The notes beneath the pieces were generated by a model. The model ran no database searches. It was not told where the DNA came from and worked only from the letters and a program-made list of their open reading frames with translations. Positions 12,426-24,395 of a stretch of 64,000 nt of DNA are shown piece after piece. Numbering within the stretch: the first letter of the stretch is position 1; each line of letters begins with the position of its first letter. The DNA lies in NCBI GenBank assembly GCA_013399875.1, contig VXAZ01000995.1, positions 516,797-580,796 of the forward strand, read 5' to 3'. The stretch is from Gymnorhina tibicen (taxonomy: Eukaryota; Chordata; Aves; Passeriformes; Artamidae). The position numbers and the translations under genes were made by a program.

Positions 12426-13860
12426 AAATTATGTCTTTAGTGAGCTATTTTCCAAAATTTCATATCTCTTGCATTCATTTTGTGTTCAGGCTGCTACAGG
12501 TTATACAGGTTATACCCTATTGCATTTTCCTTTGTCAGAAAATATGTCATGTGACACAACAAGTAAAGGAAGCAAACAAGTAGGATTTTGGGGACAGGGC
12601 AAGAGAGATACAGTGACAAAAACACAAGACTTATCTATTCTTAAACAATCAAGAACACCACCAAACATCATTGCTTGCCTACAGATATTGTGAAAAGGGT
12701 GAATTCTACTAAAGAGTGAGAATGATAGCTAGTATTTTACAATTCCACTAAGGATCTTGAGGAAAAAAATTTAATTTCCAATTTAAATATTTTTATCAGA
12801 TTTGAGAAAAGTTGCCTGATATTTCTGATGTCCACATTTTGGGGAAAGACTGCAACAAAGGGCAGTACAATTTTTTTGTTTCATTTTAACCATGAAGTGG
12901 TTTCAGCCCAAAGAGTTATTGCAATGAGCTTCATAATAGTATTAGAAAAGTTTTATTGGTTGGCTTCAAATATTTTCATCCAGCTTTCAGTTCAAATTTA
13001 CAGTTCCATTTGTATTTTCCCCTTTCAGTTCATTGTCATCCTAGATTTTCAAGAAGGTTTCATTAATGTCAGTATCTTTTCGTTCTCCCTTTCTTTCTGT
13101 ATTTTATTTGGAGAAACAGAAAATAGCTGAGTGTAACTTTCTCCTCTCTTATCTGAATTCCACCAACTGGGCAAGAACATCCATAACTGGAAGGACTTCT
13201 GCCCATAATGCTGTTGTGTATTTGCCAATGCAATGACTTAAAGATTGCAGAAATAGTTCAAAAAAATATATATGAAATTGAGAGGATGGTTGAGGAAAAG
13301 CTAATTATGGGTTGCTTACAGACAGATCTTGTTTGCAGTCAGTATTTAGGAGCAGGCTAGAAATTTGGAAGAGGAAGAGAAAACAAGAAAATAAAACCAG
13401 GTGTTTTCCAGCAGCTTGTTGCTTATGCTGCTCACAGAACTTATTGTGATTCCAGGCCAAGGACAAAGACGCATGACAACACAGTAGGGCACACAGATAA
13501 ATCTTATCCTCCTTTTCCCCACAGTCAGTGAAGATTAAAAAAAAAAAATCAAGTAATCTGAGCCATAAACTTCTAAGAGGTGGTCCACATCATCATCACC
13601 AACTATGGACCAATGCAAGAAGAATGCTTCTGTCCTTACCTGGAACCGTGTATGCTTTTTGACATGGCAAAACAGACCTGTTTCAGTTTAGTGCTTGCAG
13701 TATATTTAAACAATTAAACACTAGATTTCATATCAGCAAGCATATACTCTTGATTTTGTTACTTTATTTTGCTTGAGAAAGCAACTGACCTGTTGGAAAA
13801 GCAGATAAAAGTATATGCAGTATATTGTTGTTATTGGCCCTATGCTGTCTAAAGTTCTAG
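12426..13860. other. Non-coding unique sequence, no gene seen
   Basis: AT-rich unique sequence. A short repeat of GGTTATA sits near 12499-12518. No gene, repeat family or RNA gene is recognised. Confidence 0.5.
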
Positions 13861-13948
13861 AGAACACTTTATTTTAAATTTTACTGAATATGTTTCCATA
13901 TGACAGAACACTTTATTTTAAATTTTACTGAGTATGTTTCCATATGAC
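13861..13948 (+). repeat. Perfectly phased 44-bp tandem duplication
   Basis: Two adjacent 44-bp units (13861-13904 and 13905-13948) begin AGAACACTTTATTTTAAATT and end CCATATGAC. They differ at one position (A to G), giving 43/44 identity by eye. Such similarity means a recent local duplication, in contrast to the old repeats elsewhere in the window. The locus may be length-polymorphic. Confidence 0.95.
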
Positions 13949-15133
13949 ATGGACTGTTACTTATGCTGCAGTGTACAATGTCTCAGCCCATATCCTTATA
14001 GGTCTCAAAGTCTCACAGTCAGGAGTAGCAAACTTATGGATTCTATACCATAATATTATTTGCTTTAATACTTCATCTCAGACACAACGAACTGTTTACA
14101 GACATCTTAACTTGGCATTCTACAGATAGCTGTTTCTCCTGTTTACAAACAAGTTACATTAATGTAATGATTCTGCAATTACATAAAAAGATTACCAGAC
14201 CACTTGAAAATCCCCTACTAGCATTCTCATTTGTATTAGCGTACCATTCTCAATTAGAGTAATATATGTGTGATGATTCACTTTACTGCAAAACTTAATT
14301 TGGATGTCTTGTTAATCTACATTGTATCAGTGTTTAACACCAAATATAAATAAATGCCTCTGATTTTTTTTTTTTTGCCAGAAACAAAAAATAAAGTTAA
14401 TTGGAATGTTTTGTAGAACAATTTTTATGTACCGAAGCTTATGATTTGATTGCTGGAAAATAGCCCACCTTCAGTAGGCACAGCACATCTGGTTGACTTT
14501 CTGAGAGGGAATAGATAAATTTCTCTGAGTCGATGGGTAACAGTGATGGTGACAGAGACATCTCATTGCAGAGGAGAAAGTAAAGAACAGAAGAAAGTAA
14601 AAGCTGCCCACGTTTGCAGAAAGTTATCTTTACAAGCTGACCATTAGCTTTCACTCAGGACAAGCTTTTCATCTGCCCTCATCTGCAAAGCCAAGTTATT
14701 ATAATGGAAGCCACCAACAGGCTAAGGAGGGAAAGAATTTAAAAGTTTGGTAGAAATGAATGTTAAAAGTCTGTTTAAGACAATATGAAAAACTTCTCAC
14801 GTACATACAAATAGGTGAAAATTCTTTTTCAGCTTTATTTACCTGAGAATGAATTTCAGTTTGAAGAGCCCTTTATGTCGTTTCAGGCAAAGCACCTAAG
14901 ATATAAGCAATTTTCAACAAGAGTACTACACATTTGTCTTTATAACAATTTGTATGTAACAGCTTTTATGCAAATGATGCTAAAGTGGCACCTTTTTTCT
15001 AAATTGGACATTTTTATGGTTATAATTTTCTTCTGTAATAACAGCAAAAAAATGGTTGTCCCAGTGGAGTTGAGCATTTCATCTCTAGTGCTGTTTTGTG
15101 AAGTTGGAATGACAAGTTTCTTTCATTTGCGCA
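13949..15133. other. Non-coding unique sequence, no gene seen
   Basis: Unique AT-rich sequence with a 12-T run near 14365. The 108-codon frame at 14815-15141 has no recognisable domain. Confidence 0.5.
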
Positions 15134-15168
15134 AAGAATGACAAAAAGAAGTATTTTTTGTCATTCTT
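15134..15168. other. Perfect inverted repeat (14-bp stem, 7-nt loop)
   Basis: AAGAATGACAAAAA (15134-15147) is followed by a 7-nt spacer and its exact reverse complement TTTTTGTCATTCTT (15155-15168). As RNA this would fold into a small hairpin. The stem is too short for an ordinary microRNA precursor, and no flanking pairing was seen. It may be a remnant of a palindromic element or a chance or templated inversion. Confidence 0.85.
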
Positions 15169-16016
15169 GTCTGACTGGGTTGAGGCAGTTACACTTGGAA
15201 GCAGCACCAGTCCCCTGACACCAACCTTTTCTCTGCCATCAAGAATGGTATCATAAAGTCATAATAATACTTAAAGGAACTAAAAAATATTGCGTTCTCT
15301 CTATTTCTGCTCTTTGATGGACATAAATCACTTTGTCAGTTTAAGTAGTTGCTGCTTTGGTGTGGTCTTTGGTGTTGGTTCGCACTCATTCTCCGGAGGT
15401 CAGACAGGTGACTTTTACAGAACATGGGTTTGGATTTAATTAACTATGATACAAGAGAATTTATGTATTTCATGCAAACATTCCAAGGCATGAGTATAAT
15501 AAACCAAGTAACATAGGCAGGTTCTTGTTGCTTAATTGACTATGCAGTTCTGCAACAGTGATGTGAGAAATGCTGGGTCTTTAACAACGATTAAATTCTA
15601 TCCCAGCTACCAATTAATTAGTGATCTGTAACCAGGAAACTTTATGATGGATGATTTTACCCCCATAAAGTGATAAATTGGTAGACTTTAATTGAGACAT
15701 ACAATAAGGTTAACAAAATCTAATTGAAATCTGATACTTCATCTCATAAAGTAAAATCTCATAAAATATAATTAAATGTACTATTTAGTAAAAAACCCAC
15801 AAATTTTTATTTGAATGTGAACAGCCAATAAATGCTGAAGCCCCTTGTGTGTCTCTCTTGAAACTATGTAGGTAATATCTGTATACCTTCTGTATACAAA
15901 CTATAATTCAAAAGTCTATTTTTAACCAATGTTCTGTTAGTACTGATATTTATTTCTGCTGCTCACACATTACCAGTAGTGATCCTTGGCATTTTTGCAC
16001 ATTGGCCTAGTGTGCT
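15169..16016. other. Non-coding sequence, AT-rich, no gene seen
   Basis: Unique AT-rich sequence. Around 15590-15680 there are homeodomain-type cores (ACCAATTAATTAGTG), a weak hint of a noncoding element. No repeat family is recognised until the LTR begins. Confidence 0.45.
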
Positions 16017-16425
16017 GTGTTTGCTGGGACAGAGTTAATTTTCTTCACAACAGCTAGCATGGGGCTATATTTTAGATTTGTACTCAAAACAGGGTTTATA
16101 ATACCACAATGTTTGTGTTATTGCTGAGCGCTGCCTACACAACATCAATGCCTTTTCTGGTCCACATCCCACCCCACCAGTGAGTGGGATGGCATGCACA
16201 AGGAGTTGGAATGGGACACAGCTGGGACAGATAACCCCAACTTACCACAAAGGGACTCTTTGTCACATGACATGATGCTCAGCATATAAAGCTGGGGAAA
16301 AAAGAAAGAAGGAGGGGGCCATTGGATGGATGGTGTTTGTCTTCCCAAGCCACAGCTACGTGTAATGGAGCTCAGGTTTCCCAGTGATGGCTGAATGCCT
16401 TCCTGCCCATGGGAAGTGGTGGGCA
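16017..16425 (+). mobile_element. Partial LTR of a bird endogenous retrovirus
   Basis: The left edge reads TGTGTTTGCTGGGACAGAG, a start I recognise from a common class of bird retroviral LTRs. Matching landmarks follow in order: a GTTAATTTTCTTC block, a GCTGAGCGCTGCCTACAC block, GACACAGCTGGGACAG, a U3 promoter with CATGATGCTCAGCATATAAA (TATA-type box at about 16278-16285), then GTTTGTCTTCCCAAG and a CTGCCCATGGGAAGTGGTG block. The downstream end (R/U5 with its polyadenylation region and terminal CA) is missing, and no internal gag or pol sequence is adjacent. It is therefore a truncated solo LTR. Family assignment is from recalled features. Confidence 0.75.
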
Positions 16426-16429
16426 AACC

Positions 16430-16745
16430 TCCGTCTGTCCGTATATCCAGGATTACTCCATCCCAGGTGCAGAATCTGTCACTTGTCTTTGTTAAACTTC
16501 ATACAGTTGGTGACTGCCTGGTCCTCTAATTTGTTGAGGTCTCTCTGCAGGGCCTCTCTGCCTTCAAGGGAGTCAACAGCTCCCCACAGTTTTGCATCAC
16601 TGACAAACTCATTTATGTACCTTTGAGTCCTGTGTCCACGTTGTTTATGAAGAAGTTGAAGAGAATTGGCCCGAAAATGGAGCCCTGCAGAACTCCACTA
16701 GTGACCCATCTCCAGCTTGATGTCACCCCATTCATGCTTGGGACA
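16430..16745 (-). mobile_element. CR1 LINE fragment, reverse transcriptase region
   Basis: The reverse complement encodes a CR1 RT stretch collinear with the CR1 copy at 38838-40040. It has a [24 protein letters not shown] block (motif B; the usual GVPQGS is changed), then FVSDAKLWGAVDSLEGREAL, where the catalytic FADD is degraded to FVSD, then a CMKFNKDK block. A stop and frame breaks between these blocks make it non-functional. It is truncated at both ends: only about 0.3 kb of RT remains, with neither the 3' tail nor the endonuclease. It directly abuts the LTR at 16425, in the opposite orientation. Confidence 0.85.
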
Positions 16746-17484
16746 TGTCATAGAGCTAACCTTTATTACTGTAGTAGTGAACTGAAAGGTTAAGTTCAGC
16801 CCTTCTTTTTTTTCCAGAGTGCTTATAGCCTAGAATGATTTTCCTTAGAAATATAAGATGTTCTCTCTCTGCTCAACAATTTCTGTCTTTGAAGTTCTTG
16901 TGTTTTGCACTGTACCTTCTATTTCAGCTGTGCAGTATCTATACATATAATTGCTGGACTGCCAGAGGAAAGAATGACTTGAGACATCCTAGAATTTCAG
17001 CCAAGGCAAAGCTTCAAAGCAATTAAAGCCATAACTGTGTATGCAAAAGGAATTTCCTGAAAATAATGACCAGAGGAGCAGTTGATTATATTGATAAGTA
17101 TATTAGAATGTTAACACTGAAATTTTGCTTCTAAATGCCCAGAATAAAACTCTGTTCAGTCATTAACATTCCCATAAAGACATATGGCAACCTGCATCCT
17201 CCTAACCCTGAAAAAGAAAAAAAAAAAACAGTGGATACAGCTGAGTAGGTGAAATATTTTGTATGCTTGGGGCACTCCCACAGAAACCACATCTTTTATT
17301 TAATCATTTGGATTACTTAAATAATTTCACAATACGCCATCTAATTTACAAATATCTGCTTATGAAGAAACACTTCTGGTATTATGGAGGGGTGGGGGTG
17401 GGTTAATACATTATTTACATTTTAGAAGCAGAAATGTCTTTTTCTCAGCATAATATTAATTAATAAATACTTTGTACATTTAAT
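16746..17484. other. Non-coding unique sequence, no gene seen
   Basis: No coding or repeat identity is seen. There is a poly-A run near 17216-17229 and a GGGGTGGGGGTGGG patch near 17390-17402. Confidence 0.45.
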
Positions 17485-17670
17485 AGCGCCTTTTATCCAA
17501 AGACCTCAAAGCATCTCCAGATTTTTGCAAGTGGGCCAACTGAGGCAGATAACTACTAGGCAGCATTTCCAAGGTCACTCTGTATGTTCCTGGTGGAGCT
17601 AGCAATGGATACTCTAGTGCATTGACTAAGAATTCTGAAACCAACCCCTCTGGCCCACTGCACTGCATGA
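17485..17670. repeat. Possible old MIR/L2-like SINE relic
   Basis: Order-preserved fragments such as CTCAAAGCATCT, CCAACTGAGGCAGATAAC and CCAAGGTCAC recall the amniote MIR/L2 pattern in which a CTCAAAGCACTT block precedes ACTGAGGCAC and AAGGTCAC. Divergence is high and the match rests on memory. Confidence 0.35.
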
Positions 17671-20213
17671 GCAAATCTGTGTACACTAGTAGATTATTAA
17701 TGTTTTGACAATCTAATGGTTTGCTTATTTTGACATACCTTTAGGGCTTTATAATTAAGGAAATATGTGTTAACATTGGTATTAAAATACTTTTTTGTCA
17801 AATATTCAGTGGAATCAATTTAACAATGCTTGCCTTACTGTCCCTGAAAACTAGTGAGAGAAATAGCTCATATGGGATGTGGAATAAAAGGGCTGATTTC
17901 ACATAAAAAGATTTTTTTTAAACTCTTCTAAACGCAATGTTAAAAAGAGTTTGAAGCATATATTGAGTATGACTCAACAAGCAGGGCTGAAAAAGAACCC
18001 AAACTTAAAAAAATTTTTTTAAAATTTATTTTGAAAGTCCAAATCACCTCAGGCCTAATTGGCATCTGCACCATGGCCTCTTTGTACTTTTCTGGTAACA
18101 TAACCTGAAAGTGTGGATATATGTTAATATACTCTTCTGTGATGGTCTAAGGAGAATTAGAGTCTGAGAAAAATGTATTTCTTCAATGTTGCCTTCTATA
18201 GTTGCTATTAATTTAACTCAGTAGGAAAAATAAAGTGATGCAAGTTCTTCTGATATTGTTTTTAGTTTCATACACTATATTTACATCTGACTAAAAGACT
18301 TTTTGGTGCAACCTCTGCTAAACGGAATGATCACTGCATCATGAATAATCAAATGAGATTAGCCAACTGTGTCCAGGTCCAATTGTCCTCTTATTGTCTA
18401 CAGTAAAAGCATCCTTTGGTTTTAGACTACTTTATAGTCCACTAGCATAATCCCTGATAGCCTATCACCAGAAAACCACCCAAATTCCTTCTTTTTTTTT
18501 TTTTTAAATATTAAATGTTCTTTATCCATTCTTGTTTATCTGCTGGCTGTCTGTAGCATGCATGACAGTTCACTATCCCTGCCATCCTGGTGCATTTCGT
18601 GCTTCGTTAATTATGAAAATCACATGGTGATTACAAAGCCTTCATGTGCAAATCAGAAAACATGATGCACACAGTTACACATAGCCATTTACCACACTCA
18701 TCAGTAACTGCAGGATCTCAGGAAGAATGCTCACAATTCCCTTTGCAACATTATTTCTCAAAAGCATTCATTTCCTATGGCAAGGTAATGGACTGAAGGA
18801 GGCACAGATCCTCATCTCCCTAACCTTGGTGCAAATTAGGAACAGCTCCTCTGAGATCAGTGCAGTTGCTCTGAATAAGCAACAAAGATCAGAGTCTGGC
18901 TCAGGAACTTTGCATATTCACTATTAAACTTGGAAAAGGGAACCCCTATCTGTCTCAGTTTCCCAAATGCTATCTGTCTGTTGCAAGGCACACACACATT
19001 AATTGTGTGTTTTAAAACTTTGTTTGGTTGAACTTGTCATCCTAGGCTAAAATTGTGTGACCTAGCTTGTAGTAGCTTTTGCAGTGAAGGTATCATTTAC
19101 TGTTGAGTATATTTTACTGTGCTGTTATAGATCTTTTCACTCAACCAGCTGTCTAACATGTTGAATAGTCTTTCATCTTGTCAAACACTTCCATTCCCCT
19201 TTCTACAGCTTTCTCAGCCAGCATGTACACACCTAATCAATCTAATGCCACTGTCTCCAGACTTTAAAACCAAAAAGCACTGCCCAAACTACTTTTTTAA
19301 AGAGACAGTCATCCTTTTCCAGTAAATTCATCATCAAGAGGACAGATAAATTGTTAAATGAGAAGAAACACATCTCTGAAACTGTTACTCTAGGTCCAGC
19401 CTCAGAGCTCGGGTTCACTCACTGAATCTGTCATTCAGTAAAGGCTGTTGGGGGCTTCCCTTCACACTGATCATGTATATGTTAATGTAATTTAATTTAA
19501 TAAACATCTTACACATGGAACTGAGTTTAAATCCTCTTGCTTTTGCTTACTTATACTTTTTTTTTCCATTTTTAGACAAACAAGATTAGTCTGTCTCAAT
19601 CTGTTCAATGCCATTTTTCTTTTTTTTTTCTTTTCCTTATCTTTCATCAATGGGAACTCCATTAGTAGATTGATATTTACATCGTACAGGAGGCAGGTGA
19701 AAAATCCATTGGCATTGCTTTCAGGTGGCCTCTGCTATGTGATATTGTGTATACCTTACATGGTATGAAGTATTCATTAGGGCTGTTTTTATTTTTACTA
19801 CTTTTATTTTTATTAGATATATTACCTCCTGAGACTGTATGAAGTGAACCATGTCACTGGGTGAGATTACTACTCAGTTAATAGCAGTTCTGAAATCAGT
19901 CAATGGGGAATAGGCTATGTTGCAAAAACCTCTAAAATGTGAATATATGTGGTGGGGGACAGGGTAGCTTTCCAAAGGGGAGGAGTTTTCTTCTGTTGAT
20001 GGATTCTCTTGTGGAACATTTTTCAACTGCATGCTTATTTCTATATGTGCTTTTAGTTAAAACAGATAACAACAGCTGAAACAAACACTTATAGCCGGCA
20101 GGTACACATGAAATAGAGGCCTGAACAAACAGGTAGAGGTGGGCGCTTTGTATTTTCAGTCTGATTTTGAATTACTAAGGATGGAGGGAGGTAAATACAC
20201 TTCAACCTTTAAG
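17671..20213. other. Non-coding unique sequence with poly-T tracts
   Basis: AT-rich unique sequence. It includes a nearly self-complementary A/T run near 18005-18030 and poly-T or pyrimidine runs near 18490-18505, 19556-19568 and 19617-19640. No gene or repeat family is recognised. Confidence 0.5.
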
Positions 20214-20387
20214 CCCCTTTGACATTCACGAAGTGCTAAAAGTCAGCTGGGGTCTCTGCTCTGACAAATTTGCATCTCTTTGAATATGACGCTTGAAAAG
20301 CCAAGCCGCTAGATTAAATTTTGCCATGGAGAAAATGAGAAAGGTTTCCATCTCCCAGGTCTACTGGGAGGATCTTTATGGTTGATT
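20214..20387 (+). promoter_or_regulatory. Duplicated noncoding element, copy A (putative enhancer)
   Basis: About 174 bp that recurs at 24396-24585 in the same orientation, 4184 bp downstream. The 82-bp core 20218-20299 matches copy B at 76 of 82 positions (92.7%, counted by eye). Further blocks are also shared: GCTAGATTAAATTTT, GAGAAAATGAGAAA, GTCTACTGGGA and GATCTTTAT. The core contains a POU octamer ATTTGCAT (20268-20275) and CTTTGA, a TCF/LEF-type core read in reverse. No frame stays open through the element and no transposon hallmark is visible. An enhancer role is inferred from retained similarity between copies and from gene-desert context. Confidence 0.7.
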
Positions 20388-23300
20388 TACTTTTTTTAAA
20401 TAAATGTTTCTTTATGTGTTTTCTCTAGTTTGTGTCCAGCCTTCCTCTATCATGCATGCTGTAACTTCTGCCAGTTATATCAGCCCACAGTAAGTCAACC
20501 TGGGCAGAGCACAAGGTGAAAGAATATTTCAATCTAAACTGCATACCCCTTCTGTGTTTTCTGATTAAAATTTGCAAGCAAACCTTGGAATAAACTATAC
20601 CTGACATGACTTCTAAAATAATTTACGCAGTTTATAAACCATGGGCTAAATCCTACAAACCCTCCCTATGCCATTTGTATGCAGAAGGGCTGCAGGTTTG
20701 CAGGAGCGGGCCCTGCTATGTAGCTGAAACCTTACTGTAGAGGACAACAAGCAGACTAATGATTATAGTGAACCTGTAAAAATAATAAACTGATTTCCCA
20801 TTGAATAAAATCCACTAAAGTATGAATTATCTAATGAGCTACTGCTGTGCTTCAGGCTGACTTATCCTGCATTAAGTTAACAATGACACCACAGACTCCT
20901 GTGGACCTGCCATGGGGGAGGGTGAGGGCAAGTCTGGCACTCATTTAGGTGTAGAACTGTTTCAGCTAATGACAAATAAAAAGGTGTATGTAAGGCAAAT
21001 GTTTCAAGGTTTATAGAGGCTTATAATATGGACTCTATTTATTTGCTAAGTATTTATGGCAACTCCTGAATTTATAACCATGTCAGGAATGTAAATCAAG
21101 GTGTTGAATGTAAACATTGTTTTAATGTTCATTGACGAAATCCCAAGTACACTGCTGTTATCCTTGCATTATTAAATTAGGCTAGTGCTTGAAATCATAC
21201 TAGATTTTACAACAAAATTTAATACCCCTCTCTTGTATCTATATTTGCTACTACAGAATACTCATTATTTTTGGAATTTCTAAAGCAGAATAAACATTTT
21301 TTTGTGAGCCAAGAGACGACTCCCTCAATGCTTTACTTTACTTTGTCTTTGTTTCCTCAGTGTATGTGAAACGTGTATATAATAGTATCATACTCAGAGC
21401 CAGTAGGAGATATTGTGTGTGAATGGTTTTTTTTCCTCTACACAAACATTGTTTGCAAGTTATGTGCACAGCAAAAGCTATGAAAAATCACGTATAGCTA
21501 GTTTTCCCTTTTTATTTTTATTTCCTTGCTGAGTTCTTATAATTTTCTGGCAGATCACGTTACGTTAGAATGAAATGTGATCTGTAGTTAGGACTTAGAA
21601 AAGCATCCTGCAGCTTTAACTCAGTCACTTGGGTTCCAGTTTAGCCCAACATGTGTCTCTCAAAATAACTCAGGAGAGCAGATTGGTGATATACTTAGCA
21701 GAGGAATAACAGCTTTGGAGACTGCTACTACTAAACAATTCAGTTATTAAATGTATCTAAGCATCTGAAGAAAAAATCCAACTTTCTGGAAAAAAAAGGA
21801 AAATATTTAGGAACCCAACAAAGCTTCTGTTGGTATTGATGGGAACAGTCAGTGAGATATACAGAACATTGTTTAAAGGACTTAAACTGGACTTGAAAGT
21901 CCAGTTATTGCAAACTGATCCTAGGGATCTTAACCTCAGAATCTTACTGTCATTTCAGCATCTCATTCAGGTCTGTTTTCTTCAGATGTCACTACTGTGG
22001 CATTTTAATTCAGACACAGAAGTATTCTCTCTTTAGAGAAAGCAATCCTTTCCAGTAACTAAGTGGTTTGAAGCTTTTATATAACATTCACTTATGCACC
22101 CAAATGTTCTCACACGTTTCAGTGTCTATTACTTTTGCTAGTTGTGTCTTCCCCTCTCAAATCCAGCTGTTCTCCCAGCAGCCTCAGACCAGCTCCCGCC
22201 TGTGCTCACTCTGTTGCTCTGCACATTGAACCTGCCTATTCATTCATGTCCTTCCCTACTTTCAAAGACTGCCCTTATATCTGACATTTTATTCCTGGTT
22301 GGAGACTGCAATCACCTCCAGGACTGTAGTGTACAGTGTAGTGTGTAGTGGGACCTGCCAAATGCATCCTTACTGAAGGAAGAAAGATGCATCAGTGCCA
22401 CTCAGGTATGCAGCTCCACAGAGCAGGCATGGTTTGGGGTGCAGCAAACCCCTTACCCAAGCCCCAAGCCAGCTATTGTGGGATGGTGACTCACCACAGC
22501 CTAGATATTTTTGTTCTGAATTAGGCCCCTAACTCCCAGCAAGTCCACTTCCCAGCTAGGAAAATGACTTAGATGCCTTTTTCCAGAGAAAGAAAAAAGT
22601 GAGTGATCTGGGAGTCTCTGAGAAAAGCACTTCAGTACCTCATTTGAGTACACCCTTACGCGATGTATTGGAGTTTCTAGGACAACTCACTTACAAATGG
22701 ATCATTACAGCAGTAAAAGCCAGTTTATTATTTAACCAATTCAGGCTGAGTGGAGACTGGAGAGTATTGGCACTTGCATTGATTGTAAGTAAGAGTCAAG
22801 CAATTAATGAACAGAGTTTTCAGCAACAGTCTTGAGGAGAGAGTGCAATGAGCCCGAATAGGTATGACTGAGGAGGTGTTAACTGAATTCAGAATAAGCC
22901 TAAAGACAAGGGCAATGAAAAGCAGGACATTCCCATAACCCATTGCCAATGTCCACACATCACAAGTATTTTTAAATGCATGTGGATTAACTTAACTTTT
23001 TGATCTGGGTTGACAAAATAGTTTTCAACTCTTATATGCTGCTTATCACCAGTAGAACATTTTATAGAGGAAGGCAAATGTCTCAAAAGCCTCCTAGGAA
23101 TTTCTGTGAGTGATCATAAGTCATACTAAGCGGGTGAAGAAATGTCTCTGATAGCTAGAGTCTGGAGGAAATACACAGATGTACCTAGGAAAGGCCACTT
23201 TTGTGGCCATCCTAGCACAGAGCTCTGGTCACAAATGGTCATGCTTGGTGCTAAACTAGTAGCATTGCACATATATAGATGTCCAGGGTGGAGAAGTCTG

Positions 23301-23683
23301 GCTTAGAAACAGCTCTTCAGTGCACTTTTTTTTGAGGGGATAGGCTAAATTCTAAAGCTTATGGATTTACTTGGAACATTTTCATGCTTACAGCACTAGG
23401 CATCTTTATTCATTTTAATGAAACCAGAGACAATTGAAAGTTTACATGATTCCAGGACTTCAACATATAGGAAATCCTCCTTTTTCCTGCAAGAATATAT
23501 TCTAAAGGGACACACACATTTAGGACACATTTCATCCACCCTCTGACAGTTATACAGCTGTCTTTCCTTATCCAAGACTCTTTTAAAGATTAATTTCTTC
23601 TATAATCCCTACAGCACAGGTCAAAAAGAATAATAAAAACCCCTAAGTAAATAATTAATAAAATAATAAATTTGTAATCCAAT

Positions 23684-23685
<2 letters not shown>
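20388..23685. other. Non-coding sequence between duplicated elements
   Basis: Unique sequence without recognisable genes or repeats. Small frames (60-78 codons) show no motifs. A TGTAGTGTACAGTGTAGTGTG patch near 22325 is simple sequence. I found no further copy of the A/B core on either strand here. Confidence 0.5.

Positions 23686-23714
<29 letters not shown>
23686..23714 (+). repeat. (AAC)n microsatellite
   Basis: Uninterrupted AAC trinucleotide run of about 29 bases (nearly 10 units), preceded by A/T-rich sequence. Probably length-polymorphic. Confidence 0.95.
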
Positions 23715-24040
23715 TCCCTCCAGATCCTCTTCGTGCTTGAGCTCTTAACCATGTTATTTATTTTCTGCATTGGTCCTTCAGATGGCATGAACTTCAGAGT
23801 ACTGGCTTAATTTCTGATTCATTCAGCTAAGTGTACACATGGTCATCGTATAGCAAAAGAACATATAATAATGCAGATTAGTGATGGATGCAGATACACA
23901 CACCACGTGCATTACTCAAATCACTACAAATCTGAAGGAATATATGGCTGCTCACACATTTAAAATCACACATGTAAACAAATGAGGATAGACACATGCA
24001 CATGTAATGCTCTCCTCATAACAGCCATCTCAGGGTTATG

Positions 24041-24080
24041 CAAATTGATTGTGTGTGCGTGTATGTGTGCATGTGTGTGG
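24041..24080 (+). repeat. TG-rich imperfect microsatellite
   Basis: Run of TGTGTGTG blocks interrupted by CG, TA and CA steps. A separate CT-rich run (CCCTCTCTCTCTCTC) lies at about 24224-24240. Confidence 0.7.
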
Positions 24081-24395
24081 TACAACAAATACCCACAATC
24101 GTAAATTAACTCTTTCCAAATAGTAAAAATCTTGCTATTAACACGACATATTTAAATCCAAATGGACAAGTTTGTGTTCCCTTCTGCCCCTTTCTTCCTC
24201 TTTCTCACTCCCTCACTCTGCCTCTCCCTCTCTCTCTCTCACTTTACCTTCCCAACGGCACTATTTTATTTCAGAAGAAAACTTATGAAAATTGTTGAAA
24301 CACACACTACAAAGCATTTGCTTTTTTTTCCTCTCCTTTTTTTTTATTTCAGCAGATAGCCCCCAAAAAAGGCAGGGATGTCAAAGGCTTCGAGT

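Noticed and set aside
12295..12693. 132-codon plus-strand frame
   Set aside because: Its first part is antisense to the old CR1/L3 reverse transcriptase relic and the rest is AT-rich. It is not a gene.
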